DNA from: Prosthecobacter sp.
GTDB lineage: Bacteria; Verrucomicrobiota; Verrucomicrobiia; Verrucomicrobiales; Verrucomicrobiaceae
Length of the DNA stretch: 15,101 nt
Direction of reading: 5' to 3'
NCBI GenBank assembly: GCA_020216965.1
Contig: JAIWOJ010000009.1
Location: forward strand, 1 to 15,101
The notes under the pieces are model-generated. The model ran no database searches. It worked only from the letters and a program-made list of their open reading frames with translations, and was not told the origin of the DNA. This document shows, in pieces, positions 7,581-15,078 of this stretch (the first letter of the stretch is position 1; every line of letters starts with the position of its first letter). The translations under genes and the position numbers were made by a program.

Positions 7581-8144
7581 TTATGCGCCCGTGTTATTTG
7601 GGCGGCAATCGGAAAGAAGCTGATCCAGCAGCTGGGCGAGGCCGACCGTGTCAGGCAGGGTGTGAGTGGCCATGACCCGATGCGGGTTTTCACTATCGAT
7701 GCGGATGGTCGTGGGCACCCCAGCATGGAAGCCCATCTCAATGTCGCGATCGGCATCACCAACGAGGATGCTTCGGCTTAAATCTAGGCCGTGGTCAGCA
7801 GCCGCGCGCAGCAGCATTTCAGCGCTTGGCTTGCGGCAAGTGCAGTTCGGGTCCGTTTTCAAGCAGGTGCAGGCGTAGATGCCATCAAAGTGTGCCCCAT
7901 GCGGTTTTAGCGCAGCCTGCATGTTTGCATGGATTTGATCTAAGTCGGACTTGGTCATGAGCCCTTTGCCCACGCCCTGCTGGCTGGTGGCGAGAATCGT
8001 GGCGTAACCACGGGCACGGCAGAGAGCCAGCGCCTCCACGATGCCGGGGGAAAAATGAAAGTCCACCCAGCGCAGCACATAGCCTGGCCCTGGGGAGAGA
8101 TTCACGACCCCATCGCGGTCAAAAATTACGGCAGGGCGGCTCAT
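7581..8144 (-). CDS. GmhB-type HAD-IIIA phosphatase (D-glycero-D-manno-heptose bisphosphatase/histidinol-phosphatase family)
   Basis: From the ATG at 8144 this is a 187-residue HAD hydrolase with all four motifs: FDRDGVVN (nucleophile D9, acid/base D11), TSQQG (T53/S54), RKP with K105, and GDADRDIEMG (129-138). A Zn-knuckle follows the family plan, but as C92-x-C94 and C101-x-C103. The usual His of Cys-x-His is replaced by Cys, and the loop is short (6 residues between pairs). Relatives remove the 7-phosphate of heptose bisphosphate or the phosphate of histidinol phosphate. An in-frame start 30 bases upstream was rejected because the ATG overlaps the ribD stop (ATGA) and gives the standard MSRPAVIFDRDG N-terminus. 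Coupling to ribD suggests a possible role as the missing phosphatase of riboflavin synthesis, which is inference. LPS-heptose synthesis is the conventional alternative. Confidence 0.88.
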   Translation of the reverse strand: MSRPAVIFDRDGVVNLSPGPGYVLRWVDFHFSPGIVEALALCRARGYATILATSQQGVGKGLMTKSDLDQIHANMQAALKPHGAHFDGIYACTCLKTDPNCTCRKPSAEMLLRAAADHGLDLSRSILVGDADRDIEMGFHAGVPTTIRIDSENPHRVMATHTLPDTVGLAQLLDQLLSDCRPNNTGA

Positions 8145-9205
8145 GGCGGGGGGAGGGCGGCAGCTTCTGCCCATTTAGGGCGGCCGGTCAGGCAGAGGTT
8201 ATCCCCAAGGGGGGTGATTTGCACATCCTTGAGCTGTACGGAAGCCGCCAGCGGCTGCTGGCCTAGCACTGACAGGCCCGCTGCACCACACAGCCGCGGA
8301 GCCACATACCAGGCCACCTCATCAACGAGACGCTCGGCAAAAGCCTGCCCCAACACTCCCGCGCCGCCTTCAATCAGTACACTGACGACGCCACGCCCTG
8401 CCAGATCCCGCAGGGCCTCCACGAAACTGAGGCCACGCAGCACGAGAGTGCGCTCCTTGAATTCATCTGTAAAAATCACTGCTTCCGCAGGAAGATCTCC
8501 GCTGCGTGTCAGCACCACGCGCCACGGCTGCTCCTTTCCACGCATGGCGGCTTCCCGCAGGGTTAGGTGCGGATTGTCCGCCCGCACGGTGCCTGCGCCG
8601 ACGAGGATCGCATCCACCCTGGCGCGTAGGCGACGGCTATGCGCGCGGGCCTCCTCGCTGGTCAGCCACTGGCCCTCCCCGCCAGGGCGGGTGATTTTGC
8701 CATCTAGGCTCTGCCCTGCCTTGGCGATCACATAAGGCAGGCCGGTGGTGATCCACTTCGCAAAAGGCCGGATCAGCGCCTGGCACTCTGCCTCCAGCAC
8801 GCCGACGGTCGTCTGGATACCCGCTGCCTCTAGCACTTCGCGGGCACGGCCTCGGTGGCCTGGATTCGGGTCTTGTGCGCCCCAGACCACGCGCTGGATG
8901 CCCGCTGTGCGGATGGCCTCCGTGCATGGGCCAGTTTTGCCATGGGTGGAGCAGGGCTCCAGGGTCACATAGATCGTCGATCCAGCCAGCAGCTCAGGGT
9001 GACGACTCTGGGCATCACGAATGGCCTCCACTTCGGCATGAGGTCCACCCGCCTTGCGGTGCCAGCCCTGGCCGATCTGCTTTCCATCCCGCACGATCAC
9101 GGCTCCCACCGCCGGATTCGGGCTCGTCAACCCGACCCCTAGACGTGCCTGATCGAGCGCCATGCGCATCCACTCAAGATCAGCAAGTGCAAAGGAAGTG
9201 GACAT
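8141..9205 (-). CDS. ribD: RibD, bifunctional diaminohydroxyphosphoribosylaminopyrimidine deaminase / 5-amino-6-(5-phosphoribosylamino)uracil reductase
   Basis: This cytoplasmic enzyme carries out the deamination and NADPH-dependent ribose reduction steps of riboflavin synthesis. It is full length at 354 residues. The N-terminal deaminase domain (about 9-150) has SPNPAVGAVIV, the zinc-ligand/catalytic H56-A-E58 in GGPHAEVEA, and zinc cysteines C85 (LEPCSTHG) and C94 (TGPC, where PPC is more usual). A QDPNP motif follows. The reductase domain (about 155-350) has AKAGQSLDGKIT (161-172), ILVGAGTVRADNP (200-212) and a VLIEGGAGVLGQAF segment. Its TGA overlaps the ATG of the downstream HAD phosphatase. 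The 93 bases upstream are too short for an FMN riboswitch and contain none that I can see. Other rib genes are not in the window. Confidence 0.96.
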   Translation of the reverse strand: MSTSFALADLEWMRMALDQARLGVGLTSPNPAVGAVIVRDGKQIGQGWHRKAGGPHAEVEAIRDAQSRHPELLAGSTIYVTLEPCSTHGKTGPCTEAIRTAGIQRVVWGAQDPNPGHRGRAREVLEAAGIQTTVGVLEAECQALIRPFAKWITTGLPYVIAKAGQSLDGKITRPGGEGQWLTSEEARAHSRRLRARVDAILVGAGTVRADNPHLTLREAAMRGKEQPWRVVLTRSGDLPAEAVIFTDEFKERTLVLRGLSFVEALRDLAGRGVVSVLIEGGAGVLGQAFAERLVDEVAWYVAPRLCGAAGLSVLGQQPLAASVQLKDVQITPLGDNLCLTGRPKWAEAAALPPP

Positions 9206-9298
9206 GAGGTCGGGAATCAGGGGGCCATGGCATACCGCATCAACGCAACATCATAAGCTAGCAAAATGCACCAAGTTCATATGTGATCCATATTCATA
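9206..9298 (-). promoter_or_regulatory. Intergenic leader of ribD with weak promoter signals
   Basis: This is the 93-base gap between the PLP enzyme stop and the ribD start. On the minus strand there is a TATGAT hexamer (9255-9250; 5 of 6 matches to the -10 consensus), but no good -35 at 15-18 bases upstream. Two copies of ATATGAA (minus strand; 9293-9299 and 9276-9282) are spaced 17 bases apart. The region is AT-richer than its surroundings, which fits a promoter. No Shine-Dalgarno is visible before the ribD ATG. Confidence 0.25.
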
Positions 9299-10462
9299 TC
9301 ATCTCGCTGGAACCTCACGCACGGCTTCAATGACGCGGTCCATTTCATCCAGTGTGTTGTAGAAATGAGGGCTGAAGCGCAGATAAGCACGCCCTTGACG
9401 ATCATGTCGAAGGCTTGGGATGATGTTCTGAGAAAGGAGATGCTCGTACACCTTTTCGATGCTGGGGCCGCTGCCCTCCGTCCGCCAAGCAGTCGAGATT
9501 CCAGATGCGCCTTCGCCAGTTTTAGGTCCGATAAACTGAAACCCTAGCGGCTCTAGCCCTGAAATGAGGCGCTCCTTTAATTTCAAGAGTTGGGCGCTGA
9601 CCTTGGGGATGCCCATCTCTAGCAGCAGTTCCATGCCGGCTTTCATTCCTAAGATCCCTGCCATATTGAGCACGCCGGGCTCATAACGTCGCCCCCCGCG
9701 TTCAAAAGCGATTTCTGGTTGGGCAATAAAATTTGGGCTATGGACATTCCAGGATCCAAGCAAGCAGGGGCGTAGGCGCTCTCGGACCTCCTCGCGGACA
9801 TAAACGATACCCGCAGCCATCGGCCCTAACATCCACTTGTGAGAGTCAGCACAGAGGAAATCGACGTGATTTACCCGCGTCTCAAAGGCTCCCAAAGTCT
9901 GAATCGCATCCAGGCAGAAAAGCACCCCCCTAGAGCGCAAGATGCGCCCGATTTCATCAATCATGAGCCTATGCCCGGAAAGAAAGTGGCAGGAAGCCAG
10001 AGCGACAAGCTTTGTTCGGGGGGAGAGTGCTGCTTCGACGAGTTCAGGCGTGATCGCCCCAAGCTGAGCTGGCGTCAGTGCTTTTACCACCACGCCAAGC
10101 CGGGCCAGATCTGCCCATGGGTACACATTTGCAGGATAATCATCCGGGTAACAAATCACCTCGTCACCAGGCTGCCAATCCAGACCATTCGCCACCAAGC
10201 TAAGACCGAGCGAAGTCGGGCCTAGCAGAGAGATTTCGGAAGCCTGAGCACCAATCATTTTAGCCGCGACCGCGCGGGCATCATTCAGCGCTTTCCACGC
10301 TTCTGGAAACTCCTGCATCCGCTCACATGCCTCCGTGAGATAGGCCTGCATCACATGAGCGACCCTCGCAGGCAGCACAGTGTCCCCTGCATGGGCTAGG
10401 AAAATGCTGTGTTTAGCGACAGGGAACTCCTTGATTCGCTCGATTTCAGAAAAAAGGAACAT
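9299..10462 (-). CDS. Class V aminotransferase-fold PLP-dependent enzyme (cysteine desulfurase/isopenicillin-N-epimerase-like)
   Basis: This is a 387-residue fold-type I PLP enzyme of the aminotransferase class V superfamily. The Schiff-base lysine is K209 in ADSHKWMLGP. The pyridine-binding Asp is D185 with Q188 in CLDAIQTLG, and the phosphate-binding turn is GPTSLGLS (81-88). The N-terminal FLAHAGDTVLP resembles the 'yLnhaa.g.lp' substrate segment of this class. It lacks an obvious conserved Cys-containing active-site loop of the kind used by SufS/IscS near residue 340, so a plain cysteine desulfurase is less likely than an epimerase, lyase or selenocysteine-lyase-like member; I cannot name the substrate. 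It begins 15 bases after the GtrA-like gene stop, so the two probably form one transcript. A GAAC/AAGGAAC stretch just inside the gene is not an RBS, and no convincing one precedes the ATG. Confidence 0.85.
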   Translation of the reverse strand: MFLFSEIERIKEFPVAKHSIFLAHAGDTVLPARVAHVMQAYLTEACERMQEFPEAWKALNDARAVAAKMIGAQASEISLLGPTSLGLSLVANGLDWQPGDEVICYPDDYPANVYPWADLARLGVVVKALTPAQLGAITPELVEAALSPRTKLVALASCHFLSGHRLMIDEIGRILRSRGVLFCLDAIQTLGAFETRVNHVDFLCADSHKWMLGPMAAGIVYVREEVRERLRPCLLGSWNVHSPNFIAQPEIAFERGGRRYEPGVLNMAGILGMKAGMELLLEMGIPKVSAQLLKLKERLISGLEPLGFQFIGPKTGEGASGISTAWRTEGSGPSIEKVYEHLLSQNIIPSLRHDRQGRAYLRFSPHFYNTLDEMDRVIEAVREVPAR

Positions 10463-10477
10463 ATAAATTAAGATGGA

Positions 10478-10999
10478 TCATCCCTTGAATACAATAAATT
10501 TTCTACAGATAAAATTTACTGTTACAGATGTAAAAACAAAACCTAATTGAGCTAATGTTGATGGCAAGCCTGCCTTATCGACTAACCAATGAGCAACCAG
10601 TCCACCTGGGAAAAAGCCAAGGGCACTGATGGTCCAAAACAAAATCATTTCTAGCCACTTACCGTGTCGGCCAGGAGTGAATACGAAAAGGACATTTAAC
10701 CAGTACGCCACCACTGTGCCAAAAGGCCAGGCGATGGCATTATTGAGCACCAAGTGGTAAGCGCGTAGAGATTCCTCTATGGGCGCTCCATCCACCATCA
10801 TACCCCTGCCCGCTGGGAAAAGGGTGAGGGAGAGTGCGGCGGTAATGCCATTGTGGACAAGTGCTGCCGCCACACCACAAAAGCCATATTTTAGAAATTG
10901 CAGCGCCGGATGCCCCCCCCGCTGGAACATGGCTCGCCCTATTTCGGCTGAACTTTGTCCTCGGAGAGCATTCCAGGCAGACTGTAATGAAAAAGGCAT
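10478..10999 (-). CDS. GtrA-like family membrane protein
   Basis: From the ATG at 10999 this is a 173-residue protein with four predicted transmembrane helices, matching the GtrA family (flippase-like proteins for lipid-linked sugars in O-antigen glucosylation and related polysaccharide pathways). Diagnostic segments are FLKYGFCGVAAALVHNGITA (35-54), NNAIAWPFGTVVAYWLNVLFVF (split around 86-107) and the C-terminal VNFICRKFIVFKG. A 12-residue insert (GMMVDGAPIEES) sits between helices 1 and 2. The frame stays open to an ATG at 11080, and an in-frame TTG at residue 16 of that longer form follows an AGGAGG at only 3 bases. I chose 10999 because AGGGG lies 6 bases upstream and the protein has the normal length, but the start is uncertain. 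The gene is divergent from the DUF1549 gene. Confidence 0.85.
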   Translation of the reverse strand: MPFSLQSAWNALRGQSSAEIGRAMFQRGGHPALQFLKYGFCGVAAALVHNGITAALSLTLFPAGRGMMVDGAPIEESLRAYHLVLNNAIAWPFGTVVAYWLNVLFVFTPGRHGKWLEMILFWTISALGFFPGGLVAHWLVDKAGLPSTLAQLGFVFTSVTVNFICRKFIVFKG

Positions 11000-11007
11000 G
11001 TCTTGCC

Positions 11008-11020
11008 CCTGTGACACAGG
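11008..11020. promoter_or_regulatory. Perfect 13-base palindrome overlapping the GtrA-like gene's ribosome-binding site
   Basis: CCTGTG and CACAGG are perfect 6-base arms around a single central base. The site begins 8 bases upstream of the chosen ATG and its end overlaps the AGGGG ribosome-binding site. It may be a protein operator in the divergent intergenic region, or a short hairpin affecting translation. If the longer start at 11080 is real, the site is coding instead. Confidence 0.3.
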
Positions 11021-11151
11021 CTGCCAAGTCCGCAAGCTCCTCCTACCAAGCCAGACCTGCCTGAATATCAAAAAAAACATCTAAGGGAAGGCGTGCCCCG
11101 CCGTTTCGTGCGTGGAACTCCCAATCGTTTCCGCAAGCCACAAACTTCCTC

Positions 11152-13341
11152 ATGAATACCAAACCCACACTGCTAGCAGCCCTCGCCGCCGCCAGTCTGT
11201 GCATGACCGCACCTGCGGCTGAAATGCGCATCTGGACGAACGCCCAGGGGCGTCAAGTCAATGCCGCCTTCGTCCGATTGGAGGGAGACGCCATTATTCT
11301 ACGCACCCCAGACTCAGCAGAGCATCGCTTCCCACTATCTGTGCTCTCTGCCGAAGACCAAGCCTACGCCAAATCCGCCAAGCCAGAGGCTGCCCCAACC
11401 GTTTCGGCAAATATGTCCGCAACAGAAGCGGCAAGAATCATCGACGGTCTTGTCCTGAATGGCATCAAACGCAGTGCCGAGGAGCGCACCAAAGCAGGTC
11501 GCCCGGTGCTTACAGGCTTCAACCCGCTTGCCTCGGATGAGCAATTCGTGCGCCGTGTCTATTTGGACATCGCTGGCCGCATTCCGAACTTTGAGGAATG
11601 CTCAAGCTTTCTGAAAAGCACAGACCGAGCCAAACGCGCGAAACTCATTGACATGTTGCTAGAGTCGGATGGCGCGAAAGCTCATCTCTACAACTACCTA
11701 GCCGAAATGCTCCGGGTTAAGGACAACTTTGAGCAGGACAACGTTCGCGGCACGCCCTACATCGGATGGCTCAAGGAGCAGATCGCTAAGAATCGCCCTT
11801 GGAATGAGATGGTCTATGACATGATCACTGCGACCGGCAAAATGTGGGACAAACTCCCCGACGGTAGCTACAACGGTGCGGCGGGTTACCTTCTCCGTGA
11901 TAGCGGGATGCCTCTAGACAATTTGGCAAACACCCTGACCGTCTTCCTAGGCACCGATGTCGCCTGCGCCCAGTGCCATGACCACCCCTTTGCAGACTGG
12001 ACGCAGCGCCAGTTCTACGAAATGGCCGCCTTCTTTGGTGCCACCACCACTCGCCTGGGCGGTCGTGACTTCAAAAATGGTGACCGCGGTAGGGTGCTGA
12101 TGGATGAAATTGAAAAAATTGTGGCTGCCAATCCGGCTCTTGACATGCGCCGCCTACGCAACGGCATCCAAAACTACATTGGTGCGAATCGCGCTGCTGT
12201 GAAAGACCGCGGCGAAAACACGCTAAAGCTGCCTCATGACTACAAATACAAGGATGGAGCTCCTGGCGAGCTGGTCACCCCTAAATTTGTAACCTGGAGC
12301 GACGCAGATGCCGAAAATCCTGCTTACAAGCAGAACGATGAAAATCTCCGTGTTCGCTTCGCCAAATGGATGACCCATCCTGAAAACCCACGGTTTGCCA
12401 TGACCATAGCGAACCGCCTCTGGAAGCGTGCGTTCGGAGCCGGGGTGAACGAGCCCGTGACGAACATTGATGATCCATCTAGCTCCGTAAATCCTGAGCT
12501 ACTCACCCACCTCGCCTCCGAAATGGTCCGCGTGAAGTTCAACCTCAAGGAGTTCATGCGCATCGTCTATAACACCCGCGCTTACCAGTCTGAGGTCACC
12601 TCAGACAACATCCCCATGGGAGAGAAATACTACTTCCAAGGGCCAATGCTGCGCCGCATGAGTGCAGAGCAAGCCTGGGACAGCTATATGACCTTGGTGC
12701 TCGGCAAGCCTGACACCTACAAAGCACCTCTTCAGGATCTGTATGCCAAATCAATCGACCTGAACCTCGACACAGTGGATGCCCGCACCGTCCTTATCAA
12801 ATATGACGCTTACCGCAAGATCGCCGAAAAAGAGCGTGCCCTCATGGGTGGCAGTCTAGAAATGGCCGGTGAAGACATGATGATGGAAAACAAATCCTCT
12901 CGTAGCACCAAGAAGCAAGAGGCGGAGCCAGCCATGGATGGCCCCGGCAAAATCATCAGCTACGAAGGGCTGCGCCTGATGCGGGCTTCTGAACTTCAGC
13001 AGCCAGCACCTGGAGGTCACTTCCTTACCGACTTCGGCCAAAGTCCTCGTAACCTCATTGATGGCGGCAGCAAGGTCGGCAACGTGCCACAGGTTCTCAT
13101 GATGATGAACGGCAAGGCGCAGAAAATGCTCACCAGCCCTGATTCCCTGGTCTTCCGTAACATGGAAGCCGTCCGTGACCCCTATGAGCGCGTGGAACGC
13201 ATGTTCCTGACCATCATGAATCGCCGCCCCACCATGAATGAAAAAGACATTGCGAAGCGGGTGCTGGCTCAGGGAGATGACGGTTATGCCAACATGATTT
13301 GGGCTCTCATCAACACACGCGAGTTTATGTTTATTCAATAA
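11152..13341 (+). CDS. Secreted SHD1-like / DUF1549 / DUF1553 domain protein
   Basis: This 729-residue exported protein is of a type expanded in Planctomycetes and Verrucomicrobia. A signal peptide (1-23, APAAEM cleavage region) is followed by an SHD1-like beta domain (about 25-75: RIWTNAQGRQ, PLSVLSAEDQAY). DUF1549 runs from about 92 to 298 (FVRRVYLDIAGRIPN and CAQCHDHPFADWTQRQFYE, with C272-x-x-C275-H276, which formally fits a c-type haem motif). DUF1553 runs from about 398 to near the end (AKWMTHPENPRFAMTIANRL, IDDPSSSVNPELLTHLA, FVYNTRAYQ-like). A Met/Lys/Glu-rich low-complexity insert interrupts DUF1553 around 565-600. No PSCyt1 cytochrome domain is present, unlike many longer relatives. 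The biochemical role of this family is unknown. It is followed after 42 bases by the DUF1501 gene, its usual partner. No strong RBS is visible. Confidence 0.93.
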   Translation: MNTKPTLLAALAAASLCMTAPAAEMRIWTNAQGRQVNAAFVRLEGDAIILRTPDSAEHRFPLSVLSAEDQAYAKSAKPEAAPTVSANMSATEAARIIDGLVLNGIKRSAEERTKAGRPVLTGFNPLASDEQFVRRVYLDIAGRIPNFEECSSFLKSTDRAKRAKLIDMLLESDGAKAHLYNYLAEMLRVKDNFEQDNVRGTPYIGWLKEQIAKNRPWNEMVYDMITATGKMWDKLPDGSYNGAAGYLLRDSGMPLDNLANTLTVFLGTDVACAQCHDHPFADWTQRQFYEMAAFFGATTTRLGGRDFKNGDRGRVLMDEIEKIVAANPALDMRRLRNGIQNYIGANRAAVKDRGENTLKLPHDYKYKDGAPGELVTPKFVTWSDADAENPAYKQNDENLRVRFAKWMTHPENPRFAMTIANRLWKRAFGAGVNEPVTNIDDPSSSVNPELLTHLASEMVRVKFNLKEFMRIVYNTRAYQSEVTSDNIPMGEKYYFQGPMLRRMSAEQAWDSYMTLVLGKPDTYKAPLQDLYAKSIDLNLDTVDARTVLIKYDAYRKIAEKERALMGGSLEMAGEDMMMENKSSRSTKKQEAEPAMDGPGKIISYEGLRLMRASELQQPAPGGHFLTDFGQSPRNLIDGGSKVGNVPQVLMMMNGKAQKMLTSPDSLVFRNMEAVRDPYERVERMFLTIMNRRPTMNEKDIAKRVLAQGDDGYANMIWALINTREFMFIQ

Positions 13342-13383
13342 TCCACAGACTATTTCTAAACCCTACAATCTCACTATCGACCC

Positions 13384-14691
13384 ATGAAATCCGAACTTCT
13401 CCGCCTCAATGACGCTAGCCGCCGCCAGTTCATGCTGGACACGGCAAAAACTGCCCTCGGCGTCACTCTTCTACCTGGCCTCTCCGCGAAAATGGCGGCG
13501 GCTGAACAGGCAGCTTCCCGTTCCGGCCCGGGCACACCCGGCTTTGGCAAAGCCAAGCGTGTGATTTATCTCTGGATGGGGGGCGGCATGACCCACATTG
13601 ATACCTTTGACCCCAAAGAAGGTGCTACCAAAGGTTTCAGCGACCCAGTTCGCGCCAAAGGTGACAACATTGTTTCCCTCGGTGGTTACCTACCAAAACT
13701 CGCGGCGATTGCCGATAAGCTGGCCATCATCCGCTCCATGTCCTCAAAGACTGGAGTGCATGAGTCCGGCACCTACATCATGAAGACAGGTTATGAGCCC
13801 CGCGGAACCATCGTTCACCCCGCTATGGGTGCTTGGGCGACTCACTTCTTGGGCCGGATTAAAGACAAAACCCTGCCTGACAGTGTGGTAGTGAACAGCG
13901 GTAGTTCTTATCCTGGAGCTGGCTTCTTCCCACCTGCAACTTCTCCGATTCCGATCTCCAATCCGGAGAGCGGTCTCCAGAATATTTCTCCTACAGCGAG
14001 CGACGTTCAGTTCAAGAAGCGCGTCTCTCTCATGAATGAGTTTGATGCTGGCTTCCGGAAGAAGTTCCAGACCGAAGATGTGAAGGCCTATACCGAATTC
14101 TACGACGAGACCCTCAAGCTCATGAAGAGTGAAGATCTCAAGGCTTTCGACCTCAGTCAGGAGTCCATGGAGACTCGTGAAAACTATGGCCGCAACAACT
14201 TCGGTCAGGGATGCCTGCTGGCGCGTCGCTTGGTCGAAAGTGGCGTGCGATTTGTCGAGGTGCAGATGGGTGGTTGGGATATGCACAATACCATCGACAA
14301 CGCCATGACGAACAACGGTAACACCCTGGACACTGCCTTTTCAGCGTTGATTCAGGACCTCCAAGCCCGTGGCTTGTTGGACTCTACCTTAGTGATCCTA
14401 GGCTCTGAGTTTGGTCGCACACCGGATATCAATGAAAATGACGGTCGTGACCACTACCCGCTGGCCTACTCCACGGTCTTCGCTGGCGCTGGGGTGAAGG
14501 GCGGTTATGCTTATGGCTCCACTGATAAAGAGGGTCGTCGCCCTGCCGACAAACAGACCAGCCCACAAGACTTCTTGGCTACGGTCGGTCATGCCATGGG
14601 GCTGCCTGTGGATGAAGTCGTCATGTCTCCGTCTAACCGTCCATTCACGGTCGCTGACAAAGGCGTGCCTGTCATTGACCTGTTTGCCTGA
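13384..14691 (+). CDS. DUF1501 family protein with twin-arginine signal
   Basis: This is a 435-residue protein of the DUF1501 family, which has an alkaline-phosphatase/sulfatase-like fold and no proven function. The N-terminus carries a Tat-type motif, SRRQFM (12-17), followed by a hydrophobic stretch (TALGVTLLPGLSA), so export in folded form is likely. Family landmarks are WMGGGMTHIDTFDPK (64-78), VHESGTYIMKTGYEPRG (125-141), RRLVESGVRFVEVQMGGWDMH (split at 281-301; W298, D299, H301), LGSEFGRTP (339-347) and GRDHYP (354-359). The conserved Asp/His positions suggest a metal-dependent active site. Co-occurrence with DUF1549/DUF1553 genes is standard in these phyla and implies a joint role, possibly at the cell surface in polymer use. 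A strong terminator follows 33 bases after the stop, so the two-gene unit ends here. Confidence 0.95.
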   Translation: MKSELLRLNDASRRQFMLDTAKTALGVTLLPGLSAKMAAAEQAASRSGPGTPGFGKAKRVIYLWMGGGMTHIDTFDPKEGATKGFSDPVRAKGDNIVSLGGYLPKLAAIADKLAIIRSMSSKTGVHESGTYIMKTGYEPRGTIVHPAMGAWATHFLGRIKDKTLPDSVVVNSGSSYPGAGFFPPATSPIPISNPESGLQNISPTASDVQFKKRVSLMNEFDAGFRKKFQTEDVKAYTEFYDETLKLMKSEDLKAFDLSQESMETRENYGRNNFGQGCLLARRLVESGVRFVEVQMGGWDMHNTIDNAMTNNGNTLDTAFSALIQDLQARGLLDSTLVILGSEFGRTPDINENDGRDHYPLAYSTVFAGAGVKGGYAYGSTDKEGRRPADKQTSPQDFLATVGHAMGLPVDEVVMSPSNRPFTVADKGVPVIDLFA

Positions 14692-14724
14692 AGCTGATTT
14701 TCTCAGTGATGTGGATATAATGGG

Positions 14725-14756
14725 AGCGCCCGACCGCGAGGTCGGGCGTTCTTTTT
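14725..14756 (+). terminator. Intrinsic terminator of the DUF1549-DUF1501 operon
   Basis: A perfect 9-base GC-rich stem (CGCCCGACC / GGTCGGGCG) with a GCGA tetraloop is extended at its base by a G-T and an A-T pair. It is followed by TTC and a run of five T. It starts 33 bases after the DUF1501 stop codon in the right orientation. Confidence 0.93.
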
Positions 14757-14891
14757 ATCCCCTTTCCCGCATTGTTGTAGGGCAAGATAGCTCCCGTGAG
14801 GTAGGAAAGAGGAAACCGGGGTTCATGGCTGACTGATTCTCAAAACAATCACAAGTGTCGGAGAATGCGCTGCTCCTCAGGCTGGCGTGAT

Positions 14892-14909
14892 ATGGTTCAC
14901 AAAAACCAT
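14892..14909. repeat. 18-base inverted repeat in the distal intergenic region
   Basis: ATGGTT and AACCAT are perfect 6-base arms separated by CACAAA. There is no T-run on either side, so it is not a terminator. It may be an operator half-site pair or chance. Confidence 0.3.
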
Positions 14910-15036
14910 GGCATTTGTTCTACAGGCTCCACTCGTGTCGAACCCCGTTGTGTGTCTTCTCGAGTTTGTGGTGATAGATACTGGCTTGGCAATGAACCCA
15001 AATTCAGAGATGAGAAGCCCAGAGGGGGAGTAAGTG

Positions 15037-15078
15037 ATGAACCTAAAAACAGGAATGGAGTTGCGCAAAGCGCGATGA
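15037..15078 (+). CDS. Possible 13-codon leader ORF before an off-window gene
   Basis: A short frame encodes MNLKTGMELRKAR and ends in TGA. It is preceded by GAGGGGGAG ending 6 bases before the ATG, the strongest ribosome-binding site in the window. Its TGA overlaps an ATG (15075-15077) that opens a frame running off the window (MRLRPERRI). The overlap uses the same ATGA arrangement seen at four other junctions here. It may be a leader peptide, or the start of a real gene misread by a sequence error or mutation. Support is weak because the downstream gene is not visible. Confidence 0.2.
   Translation: MNLKTGMELRKAR

Noticed and set aside
12856..13338. 160-codon minus-strand frame inside the DUF1549/DUF1553 gene
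   Set aside because: It is antisense to a conserved domain and has no recognisable features of its own.
14877..15068. 63-codon minus-strand frame in the distal intergenic region
   Set aside because: No RBS, no family resemblance, and amino-acid composition typical of random sequence.
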